A stretch of 64,000 nt of DNA from assembly GCA_006226375.1 (NCBI GenBank), contig SBHC01000051.1, positions 1-64,000 on the forward strand. Direction: 5' to 3'. Made by a program: the position numbers and the translations under genes. This document shows positions 53,787 through 63,413 of this stretch, in pieces. The number at the start of each line of letters is the position of its first letter. Position 1 is the first letter of the stretch. The notes beneath the pieces were generated by a model. It was not told the DNA's origin. It saw only the letters and a list, made by a program, of their open reading frames with translations, and made no database searches. Source of the DNA: Deltaproteobacteria bacterium. Lineage in GTDB: Bacteria; Myxococcota_C; UBA6777.

Positions 53787-55397
53787 ATGCAAGTTATCGA
53801 TTCAAAGATTCGAACCGACAACCCGACGTTTCAGCAAAACGACGCGCACAACCGGAAACTCGCCGAGGAACTTCGCGAGCGTCTGACCTGGGTGCGCGCT
53901 GGAGGTGGAGAGAAACTCCGCGAACGCCACGAGTCACGGGGCAAATTGTTTGTTCGCGAACGGATTGAGCGATTGCTGGATCCAGGGACTCCTTTTCTGG
54001 AGCTGTGCCCCCTCGCCTCTTGGGAATTGTACGATAACGCTGCTCCTGGCGCAGGCATTGTGACTGGAGTAGGAATGGTCTCAGGCCAGCCCTGTATGAT
54101 CGTGGCCAACGACGCCACGGTCAAAGGCGGCACCTACTTCCCCATGACCGTCAAGAAGCACCTCCGCGCCCAACACGTGGCCCAGGAAAACCACCTGCCC
54201 TGCATCTACCTCGTCGACTCCGGTGGCGCGTTCCTTCCGATGCAGGATGAGGTCTTCCCCGACGTCGATGACTTTGGCCGGATCTTTTACAACCAGGCTC
54301 AAATGAGTGCGATGGGAATCCCCCAGATCGCCTGCGTGATGGGGTCATGCACAGCAGGCGGCGCGTACGTCCCAGCGATGAGCGACGAGAGCGTAATCGT
54401 CAAAGGCAACGGCACCATCTTCTTGGGCGGCCCTCCGCTGGTGAAGGCGGCAACAGGCGAAGACGTTACGGCCGAAGAGCTCGGCGGCGCGGATGTCCAC
54501 ACCCGGATTTCCGGCGTGGCCGACCACTTCGCCAACGACGACGAAGAGGCCATCCTCCAGGTCCGCGACATTGTCTCCACGCTCAACATCAAGCGCGACG
54601 AGAGCGTGGTTCGCCAAACCCCCGAAGAGCCGCTGTACGACCCTGAAGAACTCTACGGCATCATCCCCGAGAGCATCAGCGTAGGCTACGACGCCCGCGA
54701 AGTGATCGCTCGAATTGTCGATGGCAGCCGCTTCCGGGAGTTCAAAGCTCGCTACGGCACAACTCTGGTTTGCGGGTTCGCCCACATCTACGGTTACCCT
54801 GTCGGAATCATCGCAAACAACGGTATTTTGTTCTCCGAATCGGCCCTCAAGGGCGCTCACTTCGTTGAGCTGTGTACGGCCCGCAAGATTCCCTTGTTGT
54901 TCCTGCAAAACATCACGGGCTTTATGGTCGGTCGTGAGTACGAATCAGGCGGCATCGCCAAAGACGGAGCCAAGATGGTTCACGCTGTTGCCAACGCAGC
55001 CGTCCCCAAAATGACGGTAGTGATCGGTGGTTCCTTCGGAGCCGGTAACTACGGGATGTGCGGCCGAGCGTACAGCCCCCGGTTTATGTGGATGTGGCCG
55101 AACAGCCGGATCAGCGTGATGGGTGGAGAGCAAGCCGCCAACGTCCTCCTCACGGTCAAACGACAGCAAGCCGAACGCAGCGGCAGCGAGCCGATGAGCG
55201 AAGAGGCAGAGACCAAGCTCAAGAACAAGCTCCTCAACAAGTACGAGAAAGAAGGAAGCCCGTACTACTCCACAGCGCGGCTTTGGGATGACGGCATCCT
55301 TGACCCCTGTGACACCCGTCGAGTCCTCGGTTTGGCCCTCGCAGCCTGTCTGAAACGACCTGTCCCAGAAACCCAATACGGTGTGTTCCGAATGTGA
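53787..55397 (+). CDS. mccB: Acyl-CoA carboxylase carboxyltransferase subunit, methylcrotonyl-CoA type
   Basis: The 536-residue protein is a biotin-dependent carboxyltransferase beta subunit. Family blocks are visible: [29 protein letters not shown] at the start, [32 protein letters not shown], and the oxyanion-hole [16 protein letters not shown]...[17 protein letters not shown]. The block [14 protein letters not shown] is characteristic of the MCCase beta type. It takes carboxyl-biotin to the beta-position of 3-methylcrotonyl-CoA (leucine breakdown), or a related acyl-CoA. The biotin carboxylase/carrier subunit and other leucine-pathway genes are not in the window, so exact substrate is inferred. 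AAGGAAGACG precedes the ATG. Confidence 0.9.
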   Translation: MQVIDSKIRTDNPTFQQNDAHNRKLAEELRERLTWVRAGGGEKLRERHESRGKLFVRERIERLLDPGTPFLELCPLASWELYDNAAPGAGIVTGVGMVSGQPCMIVANDATVKGGTYFPMTVKKHLRAQHVAQENHLPCIYLVDSGGAFLPMQDEVFPDVDDFGRIFYNQAQMSAMGIPQIACVMGSCTAGGAYVPAMSDESVIVKGNGTIFLGGPPLVKAATGEDVTAEELGGADVHTRISGVADHFANDDEEAILQVRDIVSTLNIKRDESVVRQTPEEPLYDPEELYGIIPESISVGYDAREVIARIVDGSRFREFKARYGTTLVCGFAHIYGYPVGIIANNGILFSESALKGAHFVELCTARKIPLLFLQNITGFMVGREYESGGIAKDGAKMVHAVANAAVPKMTVVIGGSFGAGNYGMCGRAYSPRFMWMWPNSRISVMGGEQAANVLLTVKRQQAERSGSEPMSEEAETKLKNKLLNKYEKEGSPYYSTARLWDDGILDPCDTRRVLGLALAACLKRPVPETQYGVFRM

Positions 55398-55445
55398 TAG
55401 AATCCTCTCACGATTCAACCATGCGCGAATTGATGAGGATTGTTT

Positions 55446-56153
55446 ATGTCGCTCACATCCATTGTCCCCACAGAGCCGCTGCTGTTTTCGTTCCAGGGAA
55501 CCCTTACGGAGCACGGCATTGGCGTCCTCCTGGATCAGCTTAATTACAGCCACACCCTCGAACACTACGTGGAACAAGATCGCAGGTTGTACTATCTGCG
55601 CATCGGCGGGCCCATCACCTTTAAGAACTTCTCCCTGGAGATTCGAGACGGTCGCGGCCTTCCCAAGGTCGAGATCGAGCACGACTTCAAGGTGTACTAC
55701 AGGGTTCCGATCCTTGGCGAAGGTGAATTCACCGCCCTCCCCCTGCAGATCTCGGCCCCTTCCATTCGCGTCGAGCTGTCGGCGTATGGCTCGCAAGGTT
55801 TCGCGGTGTTCTCACTGGACTCCCTCAAGATGAAGGTGGGAGCCTACAAACTCCCAGGCCTTGTCCAAAAGAGCCTGTTGGAGGAAGTGTGGGGTCGCGT
55901 CAAGCAAAGCCTCAGCACCATCCAGGAAGAACTCACCAAGGCGCTCAACGAAATCCTGGAAGAACAACCGGTCCCGCTGTTTGACCTCAACAAAGTCACG
56001 GTGCCCCTTGGGGAAGGAAAAAACATCGACACTCGTGTGCACTTCGACACCTTCGGCTTCCACGAAGACCACATCGCCGTCGCTGTCCGATTGTTTGCCC
56101 ACCCCAAGCTTCCCACTACCGATATCGTCCCCGAACGATCTTCCCGTCGATAG
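55446..56153 (+). CDS. Hypothetical protein, beta-rich
   Basis: A 235-residue protein of unrecognised family. The first half is beta-rich (LYYLRIGGPITFKNFSLEIRDGRG, EIEHDFKVYYRVPILGEGEF) and the centre has an amphipathic helix (LLEEVWGRVKQSLSTIQEELTKALNEIL), then a last beta stretch. There is no signal peptide or membrane helix. The alternating long strands with a helix might be a lipid-binding fold, but that is only a guess. GAGG lies 7 bp before the ATG at 55446; the frame can be opened six bases earlier at a TTG. It follows mccB by 48 bp on the same strand. Confidence 0.65.
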   Translation: MSLTSIVPTEPLLFSFQGTLTEHGIGVLLDQLNYSHTLEHYVEQDRRLYYLRIGGPITFKNFSLEIRDGRGLPKVEIEHDFKVYYRVPILGEGEFTALPLQISAPSIRVELSAYGSQGFAVFSLDSLKMKVGAYKLPGLVQKSLLEEVWGRVKQSLSTIQEELTKALNEILEEQPVPLFDLNKVTVPLGEGKNIDTRVHFDTFGFHEDHIAVAVRLFAHPKLPTTDIVPERSSRR

Positions 56154-56393
56154 AGCTTGCCTTCTTGCCTCCAGAGTGTTCCGTGTCATATTGTAAGAGA
56201 GGGAGACAAAACCTAAAAGGGTGCGGTCTTGGTGTAGGGGTTCAGACTTCCCACCGTTGAACCGATAGTTAAGGGAAGGAAAGAAACGTTCATGTTGTCT
56301 TAACAAATGTGAAGTGAACCAAGCCCTCTCTTTCCTTCGATGTCTTCCCCAACCTGACGAGTGGTGCAGAATCAACAAACACAAGGACACCCA

Positions 56394-58307
56394 ATGATGC
56401 ATCTCATCTCACGAACCTTGCTGTGGCGGATGGGCCTTCCGCTGCTCTTTGCCTTGTCTGTCATCGCAGTCGGATGTGACTGTGGAACGGGCAGCAGCAT
56501 CGGGGTTGTGATCGAACCGCAGATATCCGACCCCCTCTCGGGTCAGCAACTGGCGGCCCGCGTTCCTGTGGAGATTAAGTTTTCCGACGACACCAACATG
56601 GACGAGGTCCGTATGGTTGAGGTGTACGTCACTCCACAAGGAAGCGACAAGTCGCGCAAGATTGGCGAGTTGTACAAGCCACCTTTCACCTTCAAGTGGA
56701 ACAGCTACCAGGTCGGAGACGGCTTCTACAAGCTTCACGCCGTAGCCTACAGCTTTCGAGGGGATGACCACAGCACCCGCACCATCCTTGTTCAGGTGGC
56801 CAACAACCCACCGGACCTGTGGTTTGTAAACTGCATCAACGGCCAATTTATCCGTGGCGACTACTCGATCGTGGTAGCGCTCAACCAAACCACCATCGCT
56901 CTCAAAGAGCCGCCGACCTTGCTGCTCAACGGACAGGAAGGCCCGAAAACAGTAGACACACGACCTCCCTTCCGCTTTCCCATCAGCACCACACAATACA
57001 ACGAAGGTGATCTGCTCGACATCGTCGTGACAGGGGTTGATGAGCGGGGCAACCAAAAGCGAATCACCTGCGCTCCCCAGGTGGACAACACACCTCCGAC
57101 CGTAGCCTTTACGCGCCCGGAGCGAGACGGTCTGCTCTTGGGCCGTCAGTTCACGGTTGAATTCGACCCCAAAGACCGCTTCGGCATCAAAGAAGTACGG
57201 CTCTGGATCGACGGCAGCCCCTGCGCCCTCGACCCCAACAACAACCAGAAAGAATGCACCGCCGCGAACAGCTGGATTGGGACCCAAGATCCAGGCTATC
57301 CCATCAAAGTCTCCTTGCCTGAAGGGTATGAGTCTGAGCAAGAGATTCTTCTCACCGCACGTTCGGTCGATCAAGCCGGGAATGTCAGCGAGCCCGCTCG
57401 GATGAGGGTCCGCATCGACCCCCTGGAGCCGGAGATCTTCATCCGCGCTCCCGGTCAGGGTGAGGTGTTCAACGACAAAGTCACCTTTGAGGCCCGCATC
57501 ACCGACAACCAACGCCTTCGCAAGGTGGAGTTTCAGGTAGACGGCGGCCCCAAACGCATCACCCTTCTCACCCGCTCTCAAAACACGCTCACCTCCGAGA
57601 TCACCCTCAAATACGAGGAAGGCAACGCCATCAAGAGGTTTGGCCTGGGCAAACGAACCTTTGTGGTGCGAGCCGAAGATATGTCTGGCAACGTCACCGT
57701 GAGCAAGCGCGACTTCCGAATGGGATGTGGCGACTCCACAGACTGCCCGCTCGGACAGGTCTGCTTCAACTCCGTATGCACCGTTCCAGCCGGATTAAAC
57801 CAGCCCTGCGGTACAGGAACACCGTGCGCCATCGGAACCATCTGTACCGAGAACTCCGAGCCCTTCTGCGGCGGCACCAAGCGCCAATTCTGCCGCAAAC
57901 GCTGCAACCCAGGGAACAAGTTTGTGCAGCCCCAACCCTGCGGCCAGGGCTTCTTCTGCGACAAAGACAACCAAGTTTGTCTCCCCGCTGACGGCTGTGA
58001 GCCCATCACCAACCAGGGCTGCAAATCCGGAGAACAATGTGTCCTGGTCGATGACGACGCGGGCATCTGTTATCCCGTCGGTAACGTCAAAAACGGTGAC
58101 GTCTGCGACGAGACCTGCAGCTCCCAAGACAACTGCGTGAAAGGCTCATGGTGTGTCTTCCTCCTGGCAGTAGGACGTACCTCCTGCATGAGCGTATGCA
58201 ACGTCAAAAACCCAACCACCTGCAAACCCGGCGAGCGATGCTACGCCTTGCGCTGGAGCTTTGGTGGAGGCTCTCTAAACATCGGAGTATGCGGCCCCTC
58301 CAACTAG
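56394..58307 (+). CDS. Lipoprotein with Ig-like repeats and Cys-rich C-terminus
   Basis: A 637-residue lipoprotein (signal ending VIAVGC, Cys28, then DCG). Residues about 35-450 form about four Ig-like/cadherin-like beta-sandwich repeats, each with segments such as VEIKFSDDTNMDEVRMVEVYV, VEFDPKDRFGIKEVRLWI and VTFEARITDNQRLRKVEFQV. The last 185 residues are a Cys-rich array (CGDSTDCPLGQVCFNSVCTV..., about 24 Cys) of the kind in surface proteins of myxobacteria. It is paralogous to the protein at 60281-62224, which ends in a similar array, and the two flank the MopE-like lipoprotein. AAGGACACC precedes the ATG. Likely surface-exposed; role in adhesion or metal binding unknown. Confidence 0.8.
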   Translation: MMHLISRTLLWRMGLPLLFALSVIAVGCDCGTGSSIGVVIEPQISDPLSGQQLAARVPVEIKFSDDTNMDEVRMVEVYVTPQGSDKSRKIGELYKPPFTFKWNSYQVGDGFYKLHAVAYSFRGDDHSTRTILVQVANNPPDLWFVNCINGQFIRGDYSIVVALNQTTIALKEPPTLLLNGQEGPKTVDTRPPFRFPISTTQYNEGDLLDIVVTGVDERGNQKRITCAPQVDNTPPTVAFTRPERDGLLLGRQFTVEFDPKDRFGIKEVRLWIDGSPCALDPNNNQKECTAANSWIGTQDPGYPIKVSLPEGYESEQEILLTARSVDQAGNVSEPARMRVRIDPLEPEIFIRAPGQGEVFNDKVTFEARITDNQRLRKVEFQVDGGPKRITLLTRSQNTLTSEITLKYEEGNAIKRFGLGKRTFVVRAEDMSGNVTVSKRDFRMGCGDSTDCPLGQVCFNSVCTVPAGLNQPCGTGTPCAIGTICTENSEPFCGGTKRQFCRKRCNPGNKFVQPQPCGQGFFCDKDNQVCLPADGCEPITNQGCKSGEQCVLVDDDAGICYPVGNVKNGDVCDETCSSQDNCVKGSWCVFLLAVGRTSCMSVCNVKNPTTCKPGERCYALRWSFGGGSLNIGVCGPSN

Positions 58308-58381
58308 CCCGCAACCCTAACAGTTTGAACGTTCTGTGTGACCTTGGATGGTAGGATAGTTTTCAGTCGAAAGGATGTTTT

Positions 58382-60250
58382 GTGAAGCGAATGAGAATGA
58401 TGCATCAAAGGCTGTGGATGGGGTTGTTGGGAGCGACTGTGCTGCTCAGTCTGAGCGGGATCTTAATGGGCTGCGGCTCGGACGGTCGCGCCTGTGAGTC
58501 CAACGATGAATGCGGACCTGGCTTCTACTGCACCTCCGGCAAAAAGTGCCTGAAGGGCTGCCAACTCAGCGTGGAATGCCCGATCGGACAAGGATGTCGA
58601 GGCAACCAATGCTTCGATGTGACCGACGACCAAGACGAAGACGGCTTCCCTGAACCGATCGATTGCAACGACAACGACTCACTCATCAACCCCGGCGCGA
58701 GTGAAGTGTGTGGCAACAAGATCGACGACAACTGCAACGGCCTCACCGATGAGGAAGGCTGTGTCACCATCGAATGCCGCCCCGGCGACATCCGCGACTG
58801 CTACGACGGCAAGAACGAAACCCTCAACGTCAACGACGCCCCTTGTCGCCAAGGTCGTCAGACCTGCACAAGCAGCGGAAAGTGGGGCGACTGCCAGGGA
58901 CAAGTCCTGCCCACAACCGAGCGCTGCGATGGAAAAGACAACGACTGCGACGGAAAAGTCGATGAAGACGGCGACAAGCCCTTGTCTCGGGCTTGTTACA
59001 AAGGCGCAGTCGGGACCAGCGGCGTAGGCCCCTGCAAAGAAGGAAAGCAGGCCTGCACCGATGGCAACTGGGGCGACTGTGAAGGCGAGGTCCTCCCCCA
59101 AGACGAAACCTGCAACGGCAAAGACGACAACTGCGACGGCCAAGTCGACAACGTACAAGGCGCCGGCGATAGCTGCGACACCCAACAAAGCGGCGAGTGC
59201 GCTCCTGGACGGAAGAAATGTGACCCCCTTCGCAACGTCCTCATTTGCGAGCAGATCACCGCAGCATCCGAAGAGAAGTGCGACAAACTCGACAACGACT
59301 GCGACGGCCTGGTCGACAACGGCTGTCCTTATGTTCCCGAGCGGGTTGCCTCGTTGAAATCGTTCCCTCACGCAGTAGGTTTGTCGGCCAATTGGGCGGC
59401 TGTCAGCCTTCGCGACTCGCAGCGTGTTGCGATCTTTGATTTGAGCGGAGACCGCCCCAAGCTTGGCACCGAAGTCAGCGTCCAGGCAGAACCTCACGGA
59501 ATCCAGGTGGTCGGAGACCGGGCCTACACCATCACAGCCAAAGCCGTCCACAAGATTGACTTGCTCCTGGGCAAGGCCGAGCTGGTCATCCAAACGCCCC
59601 AAGAATCCCATGCGGGAGGGTTGGTGGAGTCAGGCGGAAACCTCTACTCGCGAGCCTGGAGCAAAGACAGCCAAGGCAAGGTGTCTCTCGCGTTCTGCAA
59701 GACCGACCCAACCATCCCCAAGATCACCTGCAACCCTCCAGCCAGCGGCACCTTTACCCACGTGGGTTACGGCGTGGCCTTGTACCAAACGTCGGGCATT
59801 ATGCTGACCAACGAAGGCATCCACCGCTTCCGCATCCTCGACGTCACCGAAGATCCCACGGCCCGCTTTGGCGTGTCGGGTCAGGTTGAAGATATCTCTG
59901 TCGATGCGCGAACCTCCATCGCAACCATCCTCGACGCCAAGTCCAAGAAGATCTCTTTGGTCAATCTGTTCACCAACAGCCTGGTCAAAGAGTTGGAAGC
60001 GAAAGACTCCCAGGGCAACTTTGCCACGCCCCAGCGCACCATCTCTGTGGATGGAATCTCCCTCGTCTCTCTGGAGGAGAGCGGTGAAGTCGCAGTCATC
60101 GACATTTCACAAAACAAGATCACCCAATGGGTGAAGGTTGGACAAGCCCCTGTCGGTATGGGAGTAGGTCCCAAAGACCCGAACAAAGGTCGTCAGGTTT
60201 GGGTGACCTGCCCCGGTGACAACACCGTTTGGCGCTTCCGACTCCCTTAA
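58382..60250 (+). CDS. Lipoprotein with MopE-like Cys/Asp repeats and a propeller-like C-terminus
   Basis: The 622-residue lipoprotein (Cys31 after GILMGC) begins with a Cys-rich lead, then four MopE-type repeats: CGNKIDDNCNGLTDEEGC (110-127), CDGKDNDCDGKVDEDGD (182-198), CNGKDDNCDGQVDN (244-257) and CDKLDNDCDGLVDNGC (300-315). Between them lies a longer repeated module, C-x-G-x-Q/K-x-C...WG-D-C-x-G-x-V-L-P. The rest (about 320-622) has repeating strands such as VAIFDLSGDRP, VHKIDLLLGKAEL, ISLVNLFTNSLVKELEA and VAVIDISQNKITQWVKV, as in a beta-propeller. Cys/Asp-rich repeats of this family are thought to bind metal. Start is GTG at 58382 with AAGGA upstream. The same module occurs in the sigma-fusion protein at 5083. 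Confidence 0.85.
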   Translation: MKRMRMMHQRLWMGLLGATVLLSLSGILMGCGSDGRACESNDECGPGFYCTSGKKCLKGCQLSVECPIGQGCRGNQCFDVTDDQDEDGFPEPIDCNDNDSLINPGASEVCGNKIDDNCNGLTDEEGCVTIECRPGDIRDCYDGKNETLNVNDAPCRQGRQTCTSSGKWGDCQGQVLPTTERCDGKDNDCDGKVDEDGDKPLSRACYKGAVGTSGVGPCKEGKQACTDGNWGDCEGEVLPQDETCNGKDDNCDGQVDNVQGAGDSCDTQQSGECAPGRKKCDPLRNVLICEQITAASEEKCDKLDNDCDGLVDNGCPYVPERVASLKSFPHAVGLSANWAAVSLRDSQRVAIFDLSGDRPKLGTEVSVQAEPHGIQVVGDRAYTITAKAVHKIDLLLGKAELVIQTPQESHAGGLVESGGNLYSRAWSKDSQGKVSLAFCKTDPTIPKITCNPPASGTFTHVGYGVALYQTSGIMLTNEGIHRFRILDVTEDPTARFGVSGQVEDISVDARTSIATILDAKSKKISLVNLFTNSLVKELEAKDSQGNFATPQRTISVDGISLVSLEESGEVAVIDISQNKITQWVKVGQAPVGMGVGPKDPNKGRQVWVTCPGDNTVWRFRLP

Positions 60251-60260
60251 CATTGATTGG

Positions 60261-60274
60261 CTCCTCTCCAGGAG
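60261..60274 (+). promoter_or_regulatory. Hairpin that can mask a Shine-Dalgarno sequence
   Basis: CTCCT (60261-60265) and AGGAG (60270-60274) pair across a CTCC loop; the right arm is the ribosome site AGGAGG of the gene starting at 60281, and a second CCTC (60277-60280) follows it. The mask would need to be opened, for example by coupled translation from the preceding gene, whose stop is at 60250. Confidence 0.4.
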
Positions 60275-60280
60275 GTCCTC

Positions 60281-62224
60281 ATGTCCACCACAACGCGCTT
60301 GGAAAACAACATGACTTCCCCCCAACCCACAAGGTCAGACACTCCCACTCGACGACACAAAGTCCGGATGTTGTGGGGTCTATGCCTGACAGCAGTCACG
60401 GCTGTCACATTGCTCTTTGGTATGGGATGTGGGGGGAAAGGTGACGACATTAACGCGTTCCTCTCAGCGCCTGAGTCCAACACCTTTGTCAAAGGTCTGG
60501 TCACAATCCGGGCTCGCATGGAGTCCTTGAGTCGCGTCCAGAGGGCCTCTCTTGTGATTCGTCACAACGAAGACATCACCCTCACCAAGGAGTTGATCCG
60601 TCAAGAGAATCCTCCGGGCACCTGGGACTTTGACTGGGACACCACCAACGAAAAAGAAGGCCCCTACACCATCGAACTTCAGGTACTGCGCACCGACGGC
60701 TACGTACAGCTCAGCAAAAAAGAAAATGTGTGGGTCGTTAACAAGCCGGCCGAGCTGAAGATCACGGAGTGTGAGCAGCCTCCTCTTGTCGCCCGCGACA
60801 AGGTCCAGCTCAACTTGGCCTGGACCAACGTGCCCAAAGAAATGCCTCCCACAGCGGTGGAGTTGTTCGTGCAAGGCAACTCGGCAGGCCGACTCAGCAA
60901 GCCTCCTTACAAGTTTGACCTCGACCTGTCCAACAACAAAGACGGCGAAGAGTTGCTGATCAACGCCATCGCCACCTCAGGCATCTACCGGGGAAGCACA
61001 TCCGTTTGTAGCATCCGAATCGATCGCAAAGGCCCGCAAGTCCGTTTCTTGTTTCCCCAAGGCAACGGCACGGTGCCTGGAAAGTTCTCCGCTTCAGTGG
61101 AAGTGGAAGAGGAGTTTGGCATCAAGGAAGTCCGGATTCTGGCCGAAGGTGTGGAAGTGGGCAAGCTCACCCAGCCCCCCTTCCAAATTCCTGTGGACCT
61201 CAGCAAAAAAACGCACGGGGCCAAGGTGAAACTCAAGGCGGTCGCAGTGGATCGGGCTGGCAATGAAACCGACAACCCACCCGAGATTGAAGTCACGGTG
61301 GATACCGAAGCGCCCACCGTCAACATCAAGAGCCCCATCGACGACTCCAACCACCTCAACGATGTGAAGTATGTGGTGGACATTAAAGATGGCTCAGGGC
61401 TCGCTATCATCGACTTTTATGTACTCGATGAAAAGGACCAGCGGGTGGATAACATCCTGCACGTTGACGGACTCGGCAAGACCGAACTCAACATCGACGG
61501 CAGCATCTTCTCTCCGCTCACCCGGTACGGTTCAGGGAAGCGCAAGCTGGAAACGGTGGTTCGGGACATTCATGGCAACATCACCAAAGCCTACCGTAAC
61601 TTTGTAGTGGGCTGCAAAACCCCCCAAGACTGTCCAAGCAGCGGCAACCCCACTGCTCCATACCTGTGCCTGGGCAACCGCTGTCTGATTCCTCGTGAAC
61701 CCGGTGAACGCTGCACCTACGACTTCTCTTGCAAGCCACCTTACGTCTGCTACTTTGGCGGTCTCTCGTTCTGCGCCAAGGAAAAGATTGGGATCTGTCG
61801 CAAGCCTTGTCAGCCCAACCGCGGCGACTGCGCTGCTGGAGAGTTTTGTCTGGCCCAAAAGGACGGCAACAACATCTGTTTCCCTGGCGATCCTTGTGGG
61901 CCGTTCACGTACAACTGCAGCAAAACAGAGCAATGCACCCCCTGGGGAGCGGACTCCTTCGTTTGTCTACCCACAGGCTTTGCCAACGAAGGTGAACCTT
62001 GCAAGCCTTACGCTTGTGACAATACGCTGAATTGCGGCAAAGGCTTTGGTTGCGTCGTCGATCAAAGCAGCAACCAGACCCAAGGCAAGTGTCGCCGGCT
62101 GTGCGACGCCGAGTTCCCTGTCCGTGACTGTGGGCCTGGACAACAGTGCGTGGCCTTCCCCCTTCAAGACAACAACATCAACAGCATGGGGTACTGCGCT
62201 CAAACCCCAGGGTCCGGACCCTAA
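60281..62224 (+). CDS. Lipoprotein with Ig-like repeats and Cys-rich C-terminus (paralogue)
   Basis: A 647-residue lipoprotein; the lipobox is GMGC (Cys50), with a rather long, basic N-terminal region of about 38 residues in front of the hydrophobic core, so a later start is possible but has no ribosome site. Ig-like repeats cover about residues 55-440 (RNEDITLTKEL..., VQLNLAWTNV, FSASVEVEEEFGIKEVRILAEGVEV, VKYVVDIKDGSGLAIIDFYV). About 205 C-terminal residues form a Cys-rich array (CKTPQDCPSSGN..., CSKTEQCTPWGADSFVC, CGPGQQCVAFP). The arrangement is the same as in the 56394-58307 protein. AGGAGG precedes the ATG. Confidence 0.8.
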   Translation: MSTTTRLENNMTSPQPTRSDTPTRRHKVRMLWGLCLTAVTAVTLLFGMGCGGKGDDINAFLSAPESNTFVKGLVTIRARMESLSRVQRASLVIRHNEDITLTKELIRQENPPGTWDFDWDTTNEKEGPYTIELQVLRTDGYVQLSKKENVWVVNKPAELKITECEQPPLVARDKVQLNLAWTNVPKEMPPTAVELFVQGNSAGRLSKPPYKFDLDLSNNKDGEELLINAIATSGIYRGSTSVCSIRIDRKGPQVRFLFPQGNGTVPGKFSASVEVEEEFGIKEVRILAEGVEVGKLTQPPFQIPVDLSKKTHGAKVKLKAVAVDRAGNETDNPPEIEVTVDTEAPTVNIKSPIDDSNHLNDVKYVVDIKDGSGLAIIDFYVLDEKDQRVDNILHVDGLGKTELNIDGSIFSPLTRYGSGKRKLETVVRDIHGNITKAYRNFVVGCKTPQDCPSSGNPTAPYLCLGNRCLIPREPGERCTYDFSCKPPYVCYFGGLSFCAKEKIGICRKPCQPNRGDCAAGEFCLAQKDGNNICFPGDPCGPFTYNCSKTEQCTPWGADSFVCLPTGFANEGEPCKPYACDNTLNCGKGFGCVVDQSSNQTQGKCRRLCDAEFPVRDCGPGQQCVAFPLQDNNINSMGYCAQTPGSGP

Positions 62225-62238
62225 GGAGCCTTGCAACC

Positions 62239-63366
62239 TTACTCTTGCTCCAATGACTTGCTTGAAATGTTTCGTTCTTTCACGTCTTCCTTCCCCTCTT
62301 CCACAAGCTGCTTGGCTTTGTTTTTCTGCGAAGGCGTCGCATCAGCCAAGCTACCGGCTCGCTCAAGGTCAGCTTGCAACTCAGCCCACACTCCAAAGTG
62401 ATCGGAACCTGGGATACGAATCCTTCCCATATTCCGGAGGGCAAACCCCTGGGAAAGAAAGATATGGTCGATGGGGTAGCGAATCAGCGCGTTGTCCGCA
62501 TGGAACGTATTGAGAAGGCGCCGCCCCACACGAGGATCACGCAGACCGCTCAAGTTTTTGAACAAGTGAGTGGTGGCTGACCACGCAACGTCATTAAAGT
62601 CTCCCATCACGATCCAGGCCTGGTCTTCGTTCTTCTGAATGTGTCGAGCCAAAAGCACCAACTCGGCGTCACGAGCGCGACTGTCCCGGCGGTCATTCCC
62701 TGTCTCGTCGGACAAACCAGGTGGTACTGGATGCACCCCAGAGACTCGTAGGGTGCACTGGTTGGGAATCTCAAGCACCGCAAACAGTGAGGGCCGTCGC
62801 TCGCTCACGAGAAAGCGGACCTCTGTTTGTAGAAGGGGATATTTGGAGAACAAAGCCATTCCCAAGCCCTTCTCCATCATCTTCTCCCATCGGTAGGGAA
62901 GCTTCTTCTCCAACGGTTGGAGCGCAGCTTTCCAGTTGTTGTTTACTTCGACAAGCAGGAGCAAATCAGGATCCTGCTGCATCACCGTATCAATGGCAGA
63001 CGACTTTTGTTTGTTGTCGTACTTAAGATTGGCAACCATCACCCGCAGAGAAACGGACGCTTTCGCCTGCTTCGCATCGGGAACCTCTTTGTGATGCAGC
63101 GGCGTATAGGGAAGAATGTATGTCATCTGCAACAGGCCGATCCCTACCAGCATTCCGAGCCATACGGCCCGCTCTGTGGAGAAGGACAGCCAGAGAGAGA
63201 TGGCCACCACAAGACAAAACGGAGCGACCAGGGCCAGCACCTGCTGGCGTGGGAAGTCAGTCACCCGGACAAACCATGCACCTGTCGGTAGGAGGGGAAC
63301 CAAAGTGAGGGCGAGAAGCAAAGAGAGAAGAATCCGCCCCACCCAAATGGCTATGTTTGTAAGCAT
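62239..63366 (-). CDS. Membrane-anchored endonuclease/exonuclease/phosphatase-family protein
   Basis: The 375-residue protein has two or three N-terminal transmembrane helices (about residues 5-95), then an EEP-fold catalytic domain (about 115-345): VMVANLKYDNKQ, DPDLLLLVEVNNNW, MALFSKYPLL, MGDFNDVAWS and the His-containing PGSDHFGVWA. This order (E, DxN, SDH) is that of the exonuclease III/sphingomyelinase superfamily; the outside position points to a phosphodiesterase or lipid hydrolase of the envelope rather than DNA repair. The ATG at 63366 is preferred over 63417. It converges with the lipoprotein gene ending at 62224. Confidence 0.88.
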   Translation of the reverse strand: MLTNIAIWVGRILLSLLLALTLVPLLPTGAWFVRVTDFPRQQVLALVAPFCLVVAISLWLSFSTERAVWLGMLVGIGLLQMTYILPYTPLHHKEVPDAKQAKASVSLRVMVANLKYDNKQKSSAIDTVMQQDPDLLLLVEVNNNWKAALQPLEKKLPYRWEKMMEKGLGMALFSKYPLLQTEVRFLVSERRPSLFAVLEIPNQCTLRVSGVHPVPPGLSDETGNDRRDSRARDAELVLLARHIQKNEDQAWIVMGDFNDVAWSATTHLFKNLSGLRDPRVGRRLLNTFHADNALIRYPIDHIFLSQGFALRNMGRIRIPGSDHFGVWAELQADLERAGSLADATPSQKNKAKQLVEEGKEDVKERNISSKSLEQE

Positions 63367-63413
63367 CGTAACTCTAACCTTTTTCGTATGTGCTTGAGCA
63401 GCGCAAGATTGGA

